Positions 49,608 through 60,800 of a stretch of DNA of 64,000 nt are shown in pieces. The DNA comes from Rubripirellula amarantea. Lineage in GTDB: Bacteria > Planctomycetota > Planctomycetia > Pirellulales > Pirellulaceae. The notes under the pieces were generated by a model. It was not told where the DNA came from and did not search any database. It was given only the letters and a program-made list of their open reading frames with translations. Position numbers and translations under genes: made by a program. The stretch's first letter is position 1. The number at the start of each line of letters is the position of its first letter. The stretch is from positions 3,285,406-3,349,405 of the forward strand of contig NZ_SJPI01000001.1 in assembly GCF_007859865.1 (NCBI RefSeq), given 5' to 3'.

Positions 49608-50774
49608 TCACTTCGGGGCTTCGAGATGACTTCGTCCTTTTGTCCAGTCGTGGGCAACGGACCATGCACGGTACTGAAGGGTTTCGCGAAGGTCGCGGGT
49701 GAATCGTAGATCAGGTTCATCAGGAATGTTCTGTCCGACGATGTGAGGCGGGAAGTCAAAGTTCAGCCCCGCCGGAGATTCGCCGGTCAACATCGCCGTC
49801 ATCAACAACGCGTTTGCCATCGTGCCCAGCGCGTTTTGATGGATGTTTCGCTGTTTCCAAAGGTAGTCAATTCGCGGCATCCCGTCGGGCGGATTCATGG
49901 TCAAATCATGATAGAGGACGGCCGACGGAATAATGGTGGCACCGGTTTGTTTCTCCAGTTCACGCATTTGTCGGACGGCTTTTCGTGTGGCCGATGTGTA
50001 TTGCGTTTTACTAGATTGGTTGCCGGGGTGCTTGCCCTCCCAGGTCATGAAAACGACCAGCTTTTTGCCACTGTCCTTTAGCTTGGTCGCAAACTGCTGC
50101 ATCGACTTTAAGTCGCCGCTGGTGATGACAACCACATCGACCTTGGGATCCATCATGGCCGTTCCCACTTCGCGAGTAACCATTTCGCTAAGCGGTTTGC
50201 CGTACGCAATCTCGCTTTGATGCGTGATGTCGATGCCACGCTTCTTCAGGGCCGCTTGCAGGTAGTTGTAAACGCCACCTTCATTCGCCATGTAGCTGTT
50301 GCCAATGAACAAAAGATGATCGCCGTCTTGGATCACCGGCTTAATCTCAACCTCTTCGATCGATTCCGGTTCTACGGACATCGGAACATTTCGACGGCTG
50401 GCGGCGGTTTCGTTCAGAGTGAATTCACCGTTCCATCCATTGGTGGCTTGGTAACGTCCTCGCAACTGGCTCGCCTGCAACGTTCCATTCCACTCGTATC
50501 GTTTTCCGTCGATCGAAGTGGTGCCGGCAAGGATGCTTCCCGAGCCCGATGCTTTGGATTGAAAGTCTATTTTGTATTCAAATGGTTTGCCCTGGAACAC
50601 GCCGCGGAAGATTGCCGTCCATTGGCCTTGATTCACTTCGGTAGCGTTGCAGGTCATGGTGCCGCTAGCTCCCGTCCGACGATTGTTCCACGGACCTTCA
50701 AAAACTCGCTCTTGAGCATCAACGTTAGAAGCCACGGTCACGGCGAGCAACAATAAGCAACCATATCGAATCAC
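49608..50774 (-). CDS. Secreted SGNH-hydrolase-like protein
   Basis: Start is taken as GTG 50774 (preceded by GAGGGTACTGCT); ATG 50810 in frame lacks a ribosome binding site and would put extra charged residues before the signal peptide (VIRYGCLLLLAVTVASNVDAQ). The 388-residue product has a beta-rich N-terminal region (25-125) and a C-terminal Rossmann-like domain beginning LLFIGNSYMANEGGVYNYLQAALKKRGI, like the first block of SGNH esterases, with VVVITSGDLKSM and KLVVFMTWEGKHPGNQSSKTQY. The catalytic Ser would be in GNSYM; the block-V His is probably in RNIHQNALGTMANALLM. An esterase or a sugar-binding role is possible. Confidence 0.75.
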   Translation of the reverse strand: MIRYGCLLLLAVTVASNVDAQERVFEGPWNNRRTGASGTMTCNATEVNQGQWTAIFRGVFQGKPFEYKIDFQSKASGSGSILAGTTSIDGKRYEWNGTLQASQLRGRYQATNGWNGEFTLNETAASRRNVPMSVEPESIEEVEIKPVIQDGDHLLFIGNSYMANEGGVYNYLQAALKKRGIDITHQSEIAYGKPLSEMVTREVGTAMMDPKVDVVVITSGDLKSMQQFATKLKDSGKKLVVFMTWEGKHPGNQSSKTQYTSATRKAVRQMRELEKQTGATIIPSAVLYHDLTMNPPDGMPRIDYLWKQRNIHQNALGTMANALLMTAMLTGESPAGLNFDFPPHIVGQNIPDEPDLRFTRDLRETLQYRAWSVAHDWTKGRSHLEAPK

Positions 50775-50962
50775 AGCAGTACCCTCGTTTAGCAATGTCG
50801 AACGACACATCTATCATAGGGGAACGAGTTGGAAGCGTTCTGTTCACAGATATCATTTCAACAAGTTAAGTGCGACTCAATCGATGCACAGTGATTTTGG
50901 CCCATTCAACGAAGCGTTTGCGTTTACATATTCAAATATTACAAAAGCGTTAGACTGAGGAA

Positions 50963-52594
50963 ATGAATACTCTCAATCCACTCCCAGAATGTCGTCGCGT
51001 CATATCGCTATTGTTCACCGCTGTAGTCCTTGTGGCGGGGTGTCAAAGGCCCGGTCCACCTGTTCGCGCGCAAGTTGCGGGCACCGAAGGCTCAGTCACG
51101 ATTCATGCCGATGTTTGGGCTGATAATTGGTTTGCGTGTTACCTTGGCGAAAAACTACTAATCGAAGATTCGGTCAGCATCACCACGGAGCGATCCTTTA
51201 ACGCCGAAAGTTTTTCGTTCAAAGCCGACTACCCCATCGTCTTAAACTTCGTGGTTAAAGATTTCAAGGAGAACGAAACAGGGCTGGAGTACATCGGCAC
51301 GCGAAAGCAGCAGTTGGGCGACGGCGGTTTCATTGCTCAATTTACCGATGCGACTTCCGGTAAGTTGATTGCCGCGACGAATGCTAATTGGCGGTGCTTG
51401 GTTTTGCATCGCGGCCCGTTGGATGAATCGTGCGCCGAAGAGTCATCGCCTATCGCGGGCCAACCGCCTTGTGAGTACACCGAGGTGGACGAACCACAAG
51501 ATTGGAAGTCGGCTGACTTCTCCGTGAGCGATTGGTCACGAGCGAAGGAGTTTACGTCAGATCAAGTCAGCCCTAAGGATGGTTACGACCGAGTTGCGTG
51601 GAATCGCAATGCAAAACTGATCTGGAGCGACGATCTTAAGAAGGACAACACCATTTTATTTCGGGTAGTGATTGAAGCGCCGCCATCGTCATCCGATAAC
51701 GATTTCTCGACCAAGCAGTCGAAGGACGGCGCTATGACATCACGTCAAAGTGAAGTCGAAGCAGCCTTTAGGGCCTACTCGCCTGAGGCTTCGACGCGAA
51801 GTGATGGACAATATTTCTATGTGGAGTCCGACGGCTTGCCTGAACATGGCATGATGGTCGGCATTCGTGCGTGGCAGCAACAAGTTCCATTGCCTCAGCC
51901 GTTCACGGGATCCAATGCTTGGCCGATTCCTCTCGCGCCGACACCTGCGAAGCAACCCGTATCAGCAAAGGACAATCTTTTTCGTGGTGCAATCGCTTTG
52001 GCTGTCAATGGTGTCCCGATCTTCAACGCTTTGAACAATCGGGGCGAGGACGCGTATCTCGCAGGCGAATTGGACCAATGGGGTGGCCATTGCGGTCGAG
52101 GGGATGATTATCACTATCACATCGCGCCGGTGCACTTGGAAGACACGGTAGGTAAGGGAAAGCCAATCGCGTATGCGCTCGACGGATATCCGATATATGG
52201 ATACACCGAACCAGATGGCAGTCCGGTCAAGGCGCTCGATGAGTTCAACGGCCACGTTGATCAAGAAGGTCACTACCACTACCACGCCACCAAGACGTAC
52301 CCATACATCAACGGTGGCATGCGGGGTGAAGTATCGGTTCGCGGCGGCCAAATCGAACCGCAACCTAAGGACTCACCGGTTCGACCGGCGCAAAGTCCGC
52401 TACCGGGTGCGACCATAACCGACTTCACTCATCATGGTGATCACTATCACCTTGATTACGTTGTCGACGGTAAGAAGGGTTCGGTGACGTATCAGGTTCA
52501 AGAAGGCGGCAGCGTTGACTTCACTTATCGCGATCCTTCGGGAAAGACTCGCAGCGAATCGTACCGCAGCCGCCCCGCTCCTCCGCAACGTTGA
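50963..52594 (+). CDS. YHYH-domain lipoprotein
   Basis: The 543-residue protein has a lipoprotein signal (lipobox VLVAGC). The second half contains the YHYH domain: AVNGVPIFNALNNRGEDA, GDDYHYHIAPVHLEDT, IAYALDGYPIYGYTEPDGS and GHYHYHATKTYPYINGG. The repeated His-x-His blocks probably bind metal. The first half has two beta domains of unknown type. ATG follows CTGAGGAA. The frame's C-terminal 90 residues end in a Pro/Arg-rich tail (SESYRSRPAPPQR). It is an envelope protein; YHYH proteins are uncharacterised. The DUF2071 gene follows after 66 bases. Confidence 0.9.
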   Translation: MNTLNPLPECRRVISLLFTAVVLVAGCQRPGPPVRAQVAGTEGSVTIHADVWADNWFACYLGEKLLIEDSVSITTERSFNAESFSFKADYPIVLNFVVKDFKENETGLEYIGTRKQQLGDGGFIAQFTDATSGKLIAATNANWRCLVLHRGPLDESCAEESSPIAGQPPCEYTEVDEPQDWKSADFSVSDWSRAKEFTSDQVSPKDGYDRVAWNRNAKLIWSDDLKKDNTILFRVVIEAPPSSSDNDFSTKQSKDGAMTSRQSEVEAAFRAYSPEASTRSDGQYFYVESDGLPEHGMMVGIRAWQQQVPLPQPFTGSNAWPIPLAPTPAKQPVSAKDNLFRGAIALAVNGVPIFNALNNRGEDAYLAGELDQWGGHCGRGDDYHYHIAPVHLEDTVGKGKPIAYALDGYPIYGYTEPDGSPVKALDEFNGHVDQEGHYHYHATKTYPYINGGMRGEVSVRGGQIEPQPKDSPVRPAQSPLPGATITDFTHHGDHYHLDYVVDGKKGSVTYQVQEGGSVDFTYRDPSGKTRSESYRSRPAPPQR

Positions 52595-52660
52595 CCATGA
52601 TCTTTGTTGACGCAGGGAGAGTCACTACCAATTAGCTGGGCGCCGAGAAGAAGGATCTTT

Positions 52661-53392
52661 ATGACTGAGCGGACCGATCGAACTTGGCCATTGCCAAAGC
52701 ATCCGTGGGTGATGCGGATGAGGTGGTCTCACTTGCTGTTCGCCCATTGGCCAGTTGAGGTTAGCTCGGTCCGCAAATTGCTGCCGGCCGGTGTGTCGCT
52801 GGATACGCGAGATGGGATGGCCTGGATTGGCATCGTTCCGTTTCTAATGTCGGACGTTGCGCCAAGATGTTGTCCACCCATCCCGAAGCTCAGTCGCTTT
52901 CTTGAACTGAATGTGAGGACCTACGTGATCGTTAACGGTAAACCCGGCGTGTGGTTCTTTTCTCTTGATGCGGAAAGCAAGCTGGCCGTTCGAATCGCAC
53001 GAGCAACTTTTAATCTTCCTTACATGGACGCCGAGATGTCGATTTCGCATGACAAGGAAGAAAGCGTGACGTACCGAAGCTCGCGAACTCATCGCAACGA
53101 ACCGTCGGTTGAATATGAGGCAACGTACGGTCGCGAGGGTGATTTTTTCGAGGCCAGACAAGGATCGTTGGAACATTGGCTAACCTCCCGCTACTGTCTC
53201 TATAGCGCAAACCGAGAAGGGACGATCTATCGCGGAGAAATTGACCATCCGCCTTGGACACTGGCGCCCGCGGTGTGCGTGGAAAGTGTGAATACCATGG
53301 TTGCACCGTTGGGATTTTCACTTCAAGGGTCACCGCATCTGATGGTCGCCCAACCGATCGACGTTCGTGCATGGATCGTCACCCGGTGCTGA
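52661..53392 (+). CDS. DUF2071 (YqjF-like) protein
   Basis: The 243-residue protein matches DUF2071: W-x-x-LLFAHWPVEVSSVRKLLPAGVSLDTRDGMAWIGIVPF, FLELNVRTYVIVNGKPGVWFFSLDAESKLAVRIAR and FNLPYMDAEM, the conserved order of the family, which is distantly related to acetoacetate decarboxylase folds. No signal peptide. ATG 52661 with AGAAGAAGGATC is the start; an in-frame TTG at 52604 gives no better fit. It is probably a cytoplasmic enzyme or binding protein of unknown substrate, cotranscribed with the YHYH lipoprotein gene. Confidence 0.9.
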   Translation: MTERTDRTWPLPKHPWVMRMRWSHLLFAHWPVEVSSVRKLLPAGVSLDTRDGMAWIGIVPFLMSDVAPRCCPPIPKLSRFLELNVRTYVIVNGKPGVWFFSLDAESKLAVRIARATFNLPYMDAEMSISHDKEESVTYRSSRTHRNEPSVEYEATYGREGDFFEARQGSLEHWLTSRYCLYSANREGTIYRGEIDHPPWTLAPAVCVESVNTMVAPLGFSLQGSPHLMVAQPIDVRAWIVTRC

Positions 53393-53881
53393 CACGACGT
53401 TGAGTCGGTACCTGTCATCGGAGTGTCTATTGCTAACAATCTTGGCTGGTTTGATTCGTTGAACCTGACCTAGATCCACTGCGGTCGCAAATCATGATCG
53501 CCCTGAGCGGTGACAGTTCTTGGTCAGCGGTGAACGACGTTATTTGCGCCGAGCCAAAATGCACTGCGAAGGGTTGAACTCAACCGCACCGAGCTGCAAC
53601 GAGCACCACACTGAGCCGCCACGTATGCAGCGAATCGGGCAAATCGTTGGTCTCTCGTCGCTCTCGCGTACGCTGTCATGTACAGTAGTCGCGGTGCAAA
53701 CCTATTCGTCGCGTTTGTTGGAGCTCTTCGCGAACGTGACGTCCAATTGGCCTGTACTCAGTAGCATCGCCTCGTATTTTAGAATGCGTTTAGCGATAGA
53801 CGGGGACCACGGTGAATGATTTTACTGTGAAAACTGAATCGAAAAAATTTACTAAGACTGCAATCGGAAACTAACTATCTA
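53393..53881. other. Intergenic region, nothing supported
   Basis: 489 bases between the DUF2071 and pyruvyl transferase genes. A 99-residue frame at 53520-53819 has no ribosome binding site and protein-unlike composition, and is not called. No hairpin or promoter stands out. Confidence 0.5.
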
Positions 53882-55156
53882 ATGAGAAGCGAAATAAGTA
53901 ATCGGCGTGAGTTCCTAGCTGTGATGGGTGTTTTGGCGGCAAGCAGTCAGGCGGCCTTCGCAGATCAAGCGAAACCCAAGCACATATTGCTGCGATCTTC
54001 TTGGCAAACAGTGAATATAGGCGATATCGCCCATACACCAGGAGTGCTGCGAATTTTGGAAACGCATCTTCCCGAAGTGAAGGTGACGTTGTGGCCTAGT
54101 AAATTGGATAACGGTGTTGAGGAATTGTTGCGCTCGAACTTTCCCAAATTAGAGATTGCTCAGAACGCGAGCGAACTGAAGGCGGCGTTCGAAGATTGCG
54201 ATTTCTTGTTGCATGGATCGGGGGCTTCGCTGGTCGCTCAGCGTGATGTGAAGCGTTGGTCCGAAGAAACGAATAAGCCGTACGGTGTCTACGGGATTAC
54301 GTTGCCGCTTAAGAAATCTAGTGCCACGCAAGCAACGTCGGAAAGCGCGATGGCGGAAACGATTCGCCTTCTTAGCGGGGCAAGGTTCGTCTACTTCCGA
54401 GACTCTCATTCATTGACACTTGCGAAGGCGAAAGGCTGTTCGGCACCCATCATGGAATTTGGGCCCGATGGCGCGTTTGCATGTGACCTGCGTGATGACG
54501 ATCGGGCGGATGCATTCTTGAGTAAACATGGTTTGGAGACGAGCAAGTTCCTTTGCTGCATTCCCCGACTTCGCTACACACCGTATTGGACGATTAAGGA
54601 CTTGCCTTTCGATCCGATCAAGCATGCTCGCAACGAAGCGATGAAAGAGCACGATCATGCGCAACTCTTGGCGGCGATTGTTGAAGTTGTTCAGAAAACG
54701 GACATGAAAGTGTTGCTATGTCCCGAAGATCAAACGCAGATGAAGGTCGGTAAGGAAATGCTGCTCGACCGGCTTCCAGACGATGTTCGCAAACGTGTCG
54801 TTTGGCGTCCTGACTACTGGTTGACCGGTGAGGCTGTCAGCACCTATGTCCGCAGCGCCGGTTTGTTTGGCAACGAAATGCATTCGCCGATCATGTGCGT
54901 CGGTCATGGTGTTCCGGCGATCGTTTGTCGCTGGGCCGAACAGACTTCCAAGGGATACATGTGGGAGGACATCGGCTTGGGTGACTGGTTGTTCAATCTA
55001 GACGAACCCGATGATGTTGCTGGAATCGTTCCTGCAGTGCTCAAAATGGCGAGTGACCCAGAGGCAGCAAAGCAAAAAGCGGACAAAGCACGCCAACGAG
55101 TCGAAAAGCGGCAAGCTGAAACCATGGCAGTGCTTCGCAACGAACTCAACGCGTAA
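53882..55156 (+). CDS. Polysaccharide pyruvyl transferase family protein, Tat-exported
   Basis: The 424-residue protein has a twin-arginine signal ([23 protein letters not shown]) and a two-domain glycosyltransferase-like fold of the pyruvyl transferase family: [72 protein letters not shown] and [42 protein letters not shown]. Family members transfer pyruvate to sugar residues in cell-surface polymers, but in planctomycetes many of them are exported and their activity is open. It ends with a basic, Lys/Gln-rich helix. It stands alone. Confidence 0.88.
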   Translation: MRSEISNRREFLAVMGVLAASSQAAFADQAKPKHILLRSSWQTVNIGDIAHTPGVLRILETHLPEVKVTLWPSKLDNGVEELLRSNFPKLEIAQNASELKAAFEDCDFLLHGSGASLVAQRDVKRWSEETNKPYGVYGITLPLKKSSATQATSESAMAETIRLLSGARFVYFRDSHSLTLAKAKGCSAPIMEFGPDGAFACDLRDDDRADAFLSKHGLETSKFLCCIPRLRYTPYWTIKDLPFDPIKHARNEAMKEHDHAQLLAAIVEVVQKTDMKVLLCPEDQTQMKVGKEMLLDRLPDDVRKRVVWRPDYWLTGEAVSTYVRSAGLFGNEMHSPIMCVGHGVPAIVCRWAEQTSKGYMWEDIGLGDWLFNLDEPDDVAGIVPAVLKMASDPEAAKQKADKARQRVEKRQAETMAVLRNELNA

Positions 55157-55299
55157 TCGCCGGCTTAGCGAATCATTGAAGGACGATTCATTGATGCGAC
55201 AATCTTAGACGTCCTTTTGCATAGGGAGATTCGCCAAGGGGACGACTATGTTAGCGTACCGGAGTAAGCGGTCTGGTTTTGAAGTACCAGATCGCTCGC

Positions 55300-56802
55300 A
55301 TGCCGCCGCTGAAAGTCTCACTTCAATTGAAATGCGAACTCGTGCCATTCCGCTTTGACAATAGTTATTCCCGTTTGCCGAACGCCTTCTTTGAAGCGAC
55401 GGCACCCACGCCGGTTCGTGCGCCGTTTCTGATTCGTCTAAACCGCCAACTCACTGCGGAATTAGAGGGCGACGCGGATTTGTTGGAATCCCAAGAAGGA
55501 CTTGAGATCTTGTCCGGCAATAAGATTGCCGAGGGGGCCGAGCCGATTGCGACTGCGTATTCTGGGCATCAGTTCGGCGGTTTCTCGCCCCAATTGGGCG
55601 ATGGTCGCGCGGTGTTGTTGGGCGAAGTCGTCAACGCTGGCGGTGATCGCTACGACATACAACTGAAAGGATCAGGACCGACGCCGTTTTCGCGGCGAGG
55701 TGATGGACGTTCGGCCCTGGGCCCAGTGTTGCGAGAATACATTGTTTCCGAGGCCATGGCTGCGTTGGGAGTTCCGACCACTCGCGCACTTGCCGCAGTT
55801 GGTACCGGCGAACACGTGTACCGGGAAGGTCCCACGCAAGGAGGCGTTTTTACTCGCGTCGCGCAGTCGCACATTCGAATCGGAACGTTTCAGTGGTTCG
55901 CGGCTAGAAACGACCAAAAGAACTTGCAGGTTCTCGCCGACTATACCATCGGGCGACACTACCCTGATGCAAGAGACACCCATAATCCTTACCTGACCCT
56001 TTTGAGTCGTGTCATTGAACGACAAGCTGACTTGATAGCGCATTGGATGCAGTTGGGATTTATTCACGGAGTCATGAATACGGACAACATGACGATCTCT
56101 GGTGAAACGATTGATTATGGTCCTTGCGCGTTCATGGATAGCTACCATCCCGCCAAGACCTTTAGCTCGATTGATCATCAAGGTCGTTACGCGTTCGGCA
56201 ACCAGGGAGCGATCGGCTTTTGGAATCTGACTCGCTTTGCTGAAACGTTGCTACCTCTAATCGACAGCGACGAAAAGCAATCGATCGCCAAAGCGGAATC
56301 TGCACTGGACGCCTACGACACCATTCATCGCGAAGCACTCGAAAAACGCTTGCTGGCGAAGATTGGTCTTCAGCGAGGAAGCAGCGATGATTGGAGTTTG
56401 CTGACCACATTGCTTGAGGCGATGGCAGACAACGAAGTCGATTTCACGCTGTTGTTTCGTCATCTTGCCACCACATTGGAACAAGGTGATGACTTAATAA
56501 TCACCCAGATGTTTCGTCAACCAAAATCTATCTCGGATTGGTTGAAAGTGTGGAGGTCCAGGATTGAAGATGATCAACGCGATCAGGCGGTTGCATTGAT
56601 GCGTCAATCGAATCCTGTTTATATCCCTCGCAATCATCGCGTCGAAGAAGCGATAGAGGCTGGTTATCAAGGCGACTTCTCTCTTTTTCACCGACTCATC
56701 GAAGTAACCCAAGACCCATTCCACGAACACGCCCAGTACGCCGAATACGAAAACGCACCACTGCCGGAACAAATTGTCCAGGCAACGTTTTGTGGCACCT
56801 GA
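55300..56802 (+). CDS. selO: SelO/YdiU family protein AMPylase
   Basis: The product of 500 residues from ATG 55300 (a TTG at 55279 is in frame) is a SelO/UPF0061 pseudokinase fold: AYSGHQFGGFSPQLGDGRAVLLGE, YDIQLKGSGPTPFSRRGDGRSALGPVLREYIVSEAM, ALAAVGTGEHVYRE, IRIGTFQWFAAR and GFIHGVMNTDNMTISGETIDYGPCAFMD with the metal-binding Asn and Asp. The family transfers AMP from ATP to Ser/Thr/Tyr of target proteins and protects against oxidative stress. No selenocysteine or C-terminal Cys motif is evident; the tail ends in QATFCGT. A pentamer repeat follows 43 bases after the stop. Confidence 0.95.
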   Translation: MPPLKVSLQLKCELVPFRFDNSYSRLPNAFFEATAPTPVRAPFLIRLNRQLTAELEGDADLLESQEGLEILSGNKIAEGAEPIATAYSGHQFGGFSPQLGDGRAVLLGEVVNAGGDRYDIQLKGSGPTPFSRRGDGRSALGPVLREYIVSEAMAALGVPTTRALAAVGTGEHVYREGPTQGGVFTRVAQSHIRIGTFQWFAARNDQKNLQVLADYTIGRHYPDARDTHNPYLTLLSRVIERQADLIAHWMQLGFIHGVMNTDNMTISGETIDYGPCAFMDSYHPAKTFSSIDHQGRYAFGNQGAIGFWNLTRFAETLLPLIDSDEKQSIAKAESALDAYDTIHREALEKRLLAKIGLQRGSSDDWSLLTTLLEAMADNEVDFTLLFRHLATTLEQGDDLIITQMFRQPKSISDWLKVWRSRIEDDQRDQAVALMRQSNPVYIPRNHRVEEAIEAGYQGDFSLFHRLIEVTQDPFHEHAQYAEYENAPLPEQIVQATFCGT

Positions 56803-56845
56803 CCGCTTGGGGTGCAGCATCTTTGGCCTTCGCGTTCTAAGCATT

Positions 56846-56940
56846 GAACTGAACTGAACTGAACTGAACTGAACTGAACTGAACTGAACTGAACTGAACT
56901 GAACTGAACTGTGCTGTGCTGGACTGTGCTGTGCTGGACT
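56846..56940. repeat. Pentanucleotide tandem repeat
   Basis: GAACT is repeated 13 times without error (56846-56910), followed in the same phase by GTGCT GTGCT GGACT twice (56911-56940), so 19 pentamers in total. It lies in the gap between the convergent SelO and AlkZ-related genes. Confidence 0.97.
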
Positions 56941-56965
56941 GAAGTGAATCTAGCTGTGCTGCGGT

Positions 56966-57511
56966 CTATGCCTTCCGCTGAGCTTGAACGAGTTCGAAAT
57001 GAACTTCCTGCATCGGCAGCCAGAAATCGTTCTTGAGTTGGGGATCATTGGAACGCACGATGTTCAGGCATACTTGAAGTTTTTTCAACGCGGTATCGAA
57101 CTGGCTCTTGGTGCAGGACAACTGTGCGAGCACGCGTTTGCGTAGCGGGCCGGTGTAGGACGGTTCCAATCGAATCATCTCGAAAATTTCTTGCGATATC
57201 GTGTCCAGTTCGCTGACTTCTTGGTAAGCGTTGGGGAAATGGACATCGCGAAAGTGATTCATCTCCATGAGCACCGCATCACCTCCGGCTACCTTCCCGT
57301 AGAACACAGCCTCTGGGTAAGTTTGCGGAATGCGAGTTTTCCAATCCCAAACCGCCTTCACCTTGGGGCTCCATCCGCCAGCCTTAGGTTTTTTCTCTGA
57401 AAGGTCTGTGTTGTCCCAAAGCGAAGCGTGCGGTGAACCCTTGCTTCCGAATACGGTGCAGACTTTTTGTTTGAGCACAAATTGATAAGCGTCGTCGAAT
57501 GTCTTAATCAT
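56966..57511 (-). CDS. AlkZ-related (winged-helix) protein
   Basis: The 181-residue protein (ATG 57511; a TTG at 57544 is in frame) matches a short family related to the AlkZ/YcaQ DNA glycosylase fold: VCTVFGSKGSPHASLWDN, WSPKVKAVWDWKTRIPQTYPEAVFYGKVAGGDAVLMEM and LRKRVLAQLSCTKSQFDTALKKLQVCLNIVRS, a winged-helix part. Full AlkZ is about 400 residues and has QxQ active residues that I do not see here, so the glycosylase activity is not supported. DNA binding is inferred. It is convergent with selO across the pentamer repeat. Confidence 0.8.
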   Translation of the reverse strand: MIKTFDDAYQFVLKQKVCTVFGSKGSPHASLWDNTDLSEKKPKAGGWSPKVKAVWDWKTRIPQTYPEAVFYGKVAGGDAVLMEMNHFRDVHFPNAYQEVSELDTISQEIFEMIRLEPSYTGPLRKRVLAQLSCTKSQFDTALKKLQVCLNIVRSNDPQLKNDFWLPMQEVHFELVQAQRKA

Positions 57512-57823
57512 GCTGACGGTCGGATCGGCGAGTAGCGTTGGCAAAATCGGTGGCGGCGTTGTTTGATAAGGGAACCGACAAGCGAATCAGCCAACGTTGC
57601 CGGCAGGACTTGCATTGAATGTCGTCCGTGGCGAATCATTGACGTTCGGACGATAGTTTTCCCGTTTAGAAGCAGTGCTCAAACATTCACTGGTGGCGCT
57701 TCTTTGTGTCGAAGAATACCCCGTCCCTAACCCGTACGCAGCAGGAAGAGGTATAAAGGAATGCACCGGCTAACACCATGAACAAAGATACGCCGAGCGC
57801 CATTGATTTGAAAGATTCAGTCC

Positions 57824-60800
57824 ATGCCTAATCGCGATCCTTCTGATTCGTTCAGCGTTGATGGCACGAAGCTAGACATGGACGGCACGATGGAGAGCAA
57901 CAAACAAGGGAGCGAGCATCCGGGCGATGGCGGCACTCGGGACGAAAGTTACGCCGGTATGCGTGCCGAGGCCATGCCGACGCAGGTCACCAATTCAGTC
58001 GGTGACGTGCCGGTCGTACCCACAAGCAATCTGAAGCAAGTAGGCCGCTATCGGATCATTAGTCTTCTCGGGGCAGGCGGATTCGCCAATGTCTACTTAG
58101 CCGAAGACGAAACACTTCGTCGACGCGTCAGTGTTAAGGTTCCTCATTCACATCGAATCCTCGGACCCTCGCACCTGAAACGGTACATGGACGAGGCAAT
58201 GATGGTGGCCGCGTTGGAGCACCCCAAGATCGTCCCGGTCTATGACGTCGGTCATTTGCCGAACGGCCTGTGTTACGTCGTTTCGAAATACATCGAAGGG
58301 CAAACATTGGCGGATGCGATCATGGTCCGGCAACTCGGGATCGTCGAGTCGATCAAGACCGTGATCGATATCGCAGAAACGCTTCAGCATGTCCACGAAT
58401 GCGGAATCGTTCACCGAGACATCAAGCCAAGCAACATCCTTCAGGATGTGAATGGAACGCTTTACGTAAACGACTTCGGGTTGGCGTTGACTGAACTTGA
58501 TGAATCGGATCGCGGTCGAGTCATCGGAACGCCCGGCTACATGAGTCCCGAGCAAGCCAGTGGTGAAGGTCACCTTGTCGATGGCCGCAGCGATATCTTT
58601 TCGCTCGGAGTGATGTTGTACGAGCTACTGGCCGGACGACGACCGTTTCGTGGCGACTCGTCGGAGCAGGTGTTGTATAAGCTTCGTCATGCCGAACCAA
58701 AACCCATTCGTCAGTACAACGCAAGCATCCCACGCGAGCTTGATCAAGTCTGCCAAAAAGCGATGGCAAAGCTGGCAAGCCAGCGATATGCGGCAACGGT
58801 TGACTTGGCGAGTGACCTGAAACAGTGCCTGCGGCTATGCGATGAGTCGGCGGATGAACCGAGTATCGCCGCAGCATTGAAGGGCCCATCATCCGTCAAG
58901 ACCAGCGACGGCTCCCGCGTGGTCGTGATTCCGAAAGGCTTGCGATCGTACGACGCGCACGACGCTACTTTCTTTCGGCACATGTTGCCCGGTCCGTATG
59001 ACCTTCACGGGTTGCCAGAGAGCATTCGGTTTTGGAAGAACCGGATCGACCCTTCGGTTTCAGACACTGACAAGCGGAGCTCAATCTTCCGGCTCAGTGA
59101 TGAAAGTGGAGAGTCCGTTTCGGCTCGGGACGGTCAACAACTCACTACGGAACCGTTTCGCGTTGGAGTCATTTACGGAACCTCGGGGTGCGGTAAAAGC
59201 TCGTTTGTCCGAGCCGGCTTGATTCCATCGCTTGATCCACGAGTCCAGGTGTGCATGCTCGACGCCACTGCTGGAAGCACGATCGCGGACCTAGCCACGC
59301 TTCTCGACAAGAAGTCCGGTAGTTCGAATGCCCTTAGCGATCTAAGAAGCGACGATCCCTCATCGGGCGCAAAATCGACCCCAGAGCTTTCGTTGGACGA
59401 ACGAATGGCGTGGATTCGACGCCGTGGCGAACGAACCCATGACGGCCGAAAGGTTTTGATCGTCATTGATCAGTTCGAGCAGTGGCTTAGTGCTGCGGAT
59501 CCGGAAGAACGCCAAACGATGGTTCGTGCGCTGCGCCAGTGCGATGGGGAAAGCTTGCAAGCGATCCTTTTGGTTCGCGACGATTTTTGGTTGGCGATAT
59601 CGCGTTTGATGCGTGAGATGGACATCCCGCTTACGCCGTCGCACAACTTAGCGATGATCGATCTACTAGACAAGCATCACGCCGCAAAGTTGCTTCGTAT
59701 GTTTGGTCGAGCCTACGGCCGAATTGGGCAAGAAGGTGCTGAACTTCGCCGGGAGCAATCGGCGTTCATCGACGAAGCCGTTGAATTGCTGGCGATCGAC
59801 GAACATGTCGTCGCGGTCCGGCTAACACTATTCGCCGAGATCATGAAGTCGCGTGATTGGACGCGTAGTAGTTTGCGAAAACTTGGAGGAATGGATCGGA
59901 TCGTAGAGCGATTTTTGATTGAGTCGTTTGACCTTCCGTCGTCTCGTAAGGACCACCGCGTCCATGCCCAGTCTGCTCGTCAACTTCTCGATGCGATGCT
60001 CCCCAAGACAGGGTTGATCCGCAGCGCACCCGTTCCCCAAGATGAGTTGCTGCAGTTGCTTGGTGGACAACGCGATCCGGCGAACGGAAACGAATTATTG
60101 CGCATACTCGACGAAGAACTGAAGTTAATCACATTGGTTGAGTCTTCGTCCGCGGATACATCGGAAACACGGCTTTACCAGCTAACGCATGATTCGTTGG
60201 TCCCCGCAATTCGTCAGTGGATATCGCATCACGAGAGTGCCACCATGGCCAGTCGTGCTCGGCGTGACTTACGAACGCGTGCGGCGGCATGGCAGCGAGA
60301 ACCAAGTCGTCGTGAATTGCCTTCGCTGTATGATTTGGTGCGATTCTTGGTTCTGGCCAAGAGTTGGTATCGAGACAATTCGGAACGAGCAATCCTACGA
60401 GCCGCATCTGTCTTTTACGGATGGCGTTTGGCACTGTTGGCTGTGGCTGGCGTTCTGATCGCCTTCGCGACAGTCCAGATTCGGGGGCAATCGAAATCCG
60501 ACGTTCTCGTGAATCAGTTGCGGATTTCGACCACCGCTCAGTTGCCTAACACGATCAACGCGATCAGGGATCACTCACGGTATACATTCCCCGATTTGCG
60601 AGCGATCGCTAGCGACTCTTCTCGCGATGGCCGCGAACGATTCTTGGCCGCCTTGGTGCTTCCCGACGACGAACAGGCATCGCGTGGAACTTCTAAATCA
60701 GATGGCATCGACTTCGATCGCTTAATTCACGATCGCTTAAGCGATGCACCGTTTGACTTGTTGGCTTTGGCGTTAAAGCAGAAGCCGCATTGGCCGCACC

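Noticed and set aside
53520-53819. 99-residue frame between DUF2071 and pyruvyl transferase genes
   Set aside because: No ribosome binding site, Cys/His/Arg-rich unlike a real protein, and no family.
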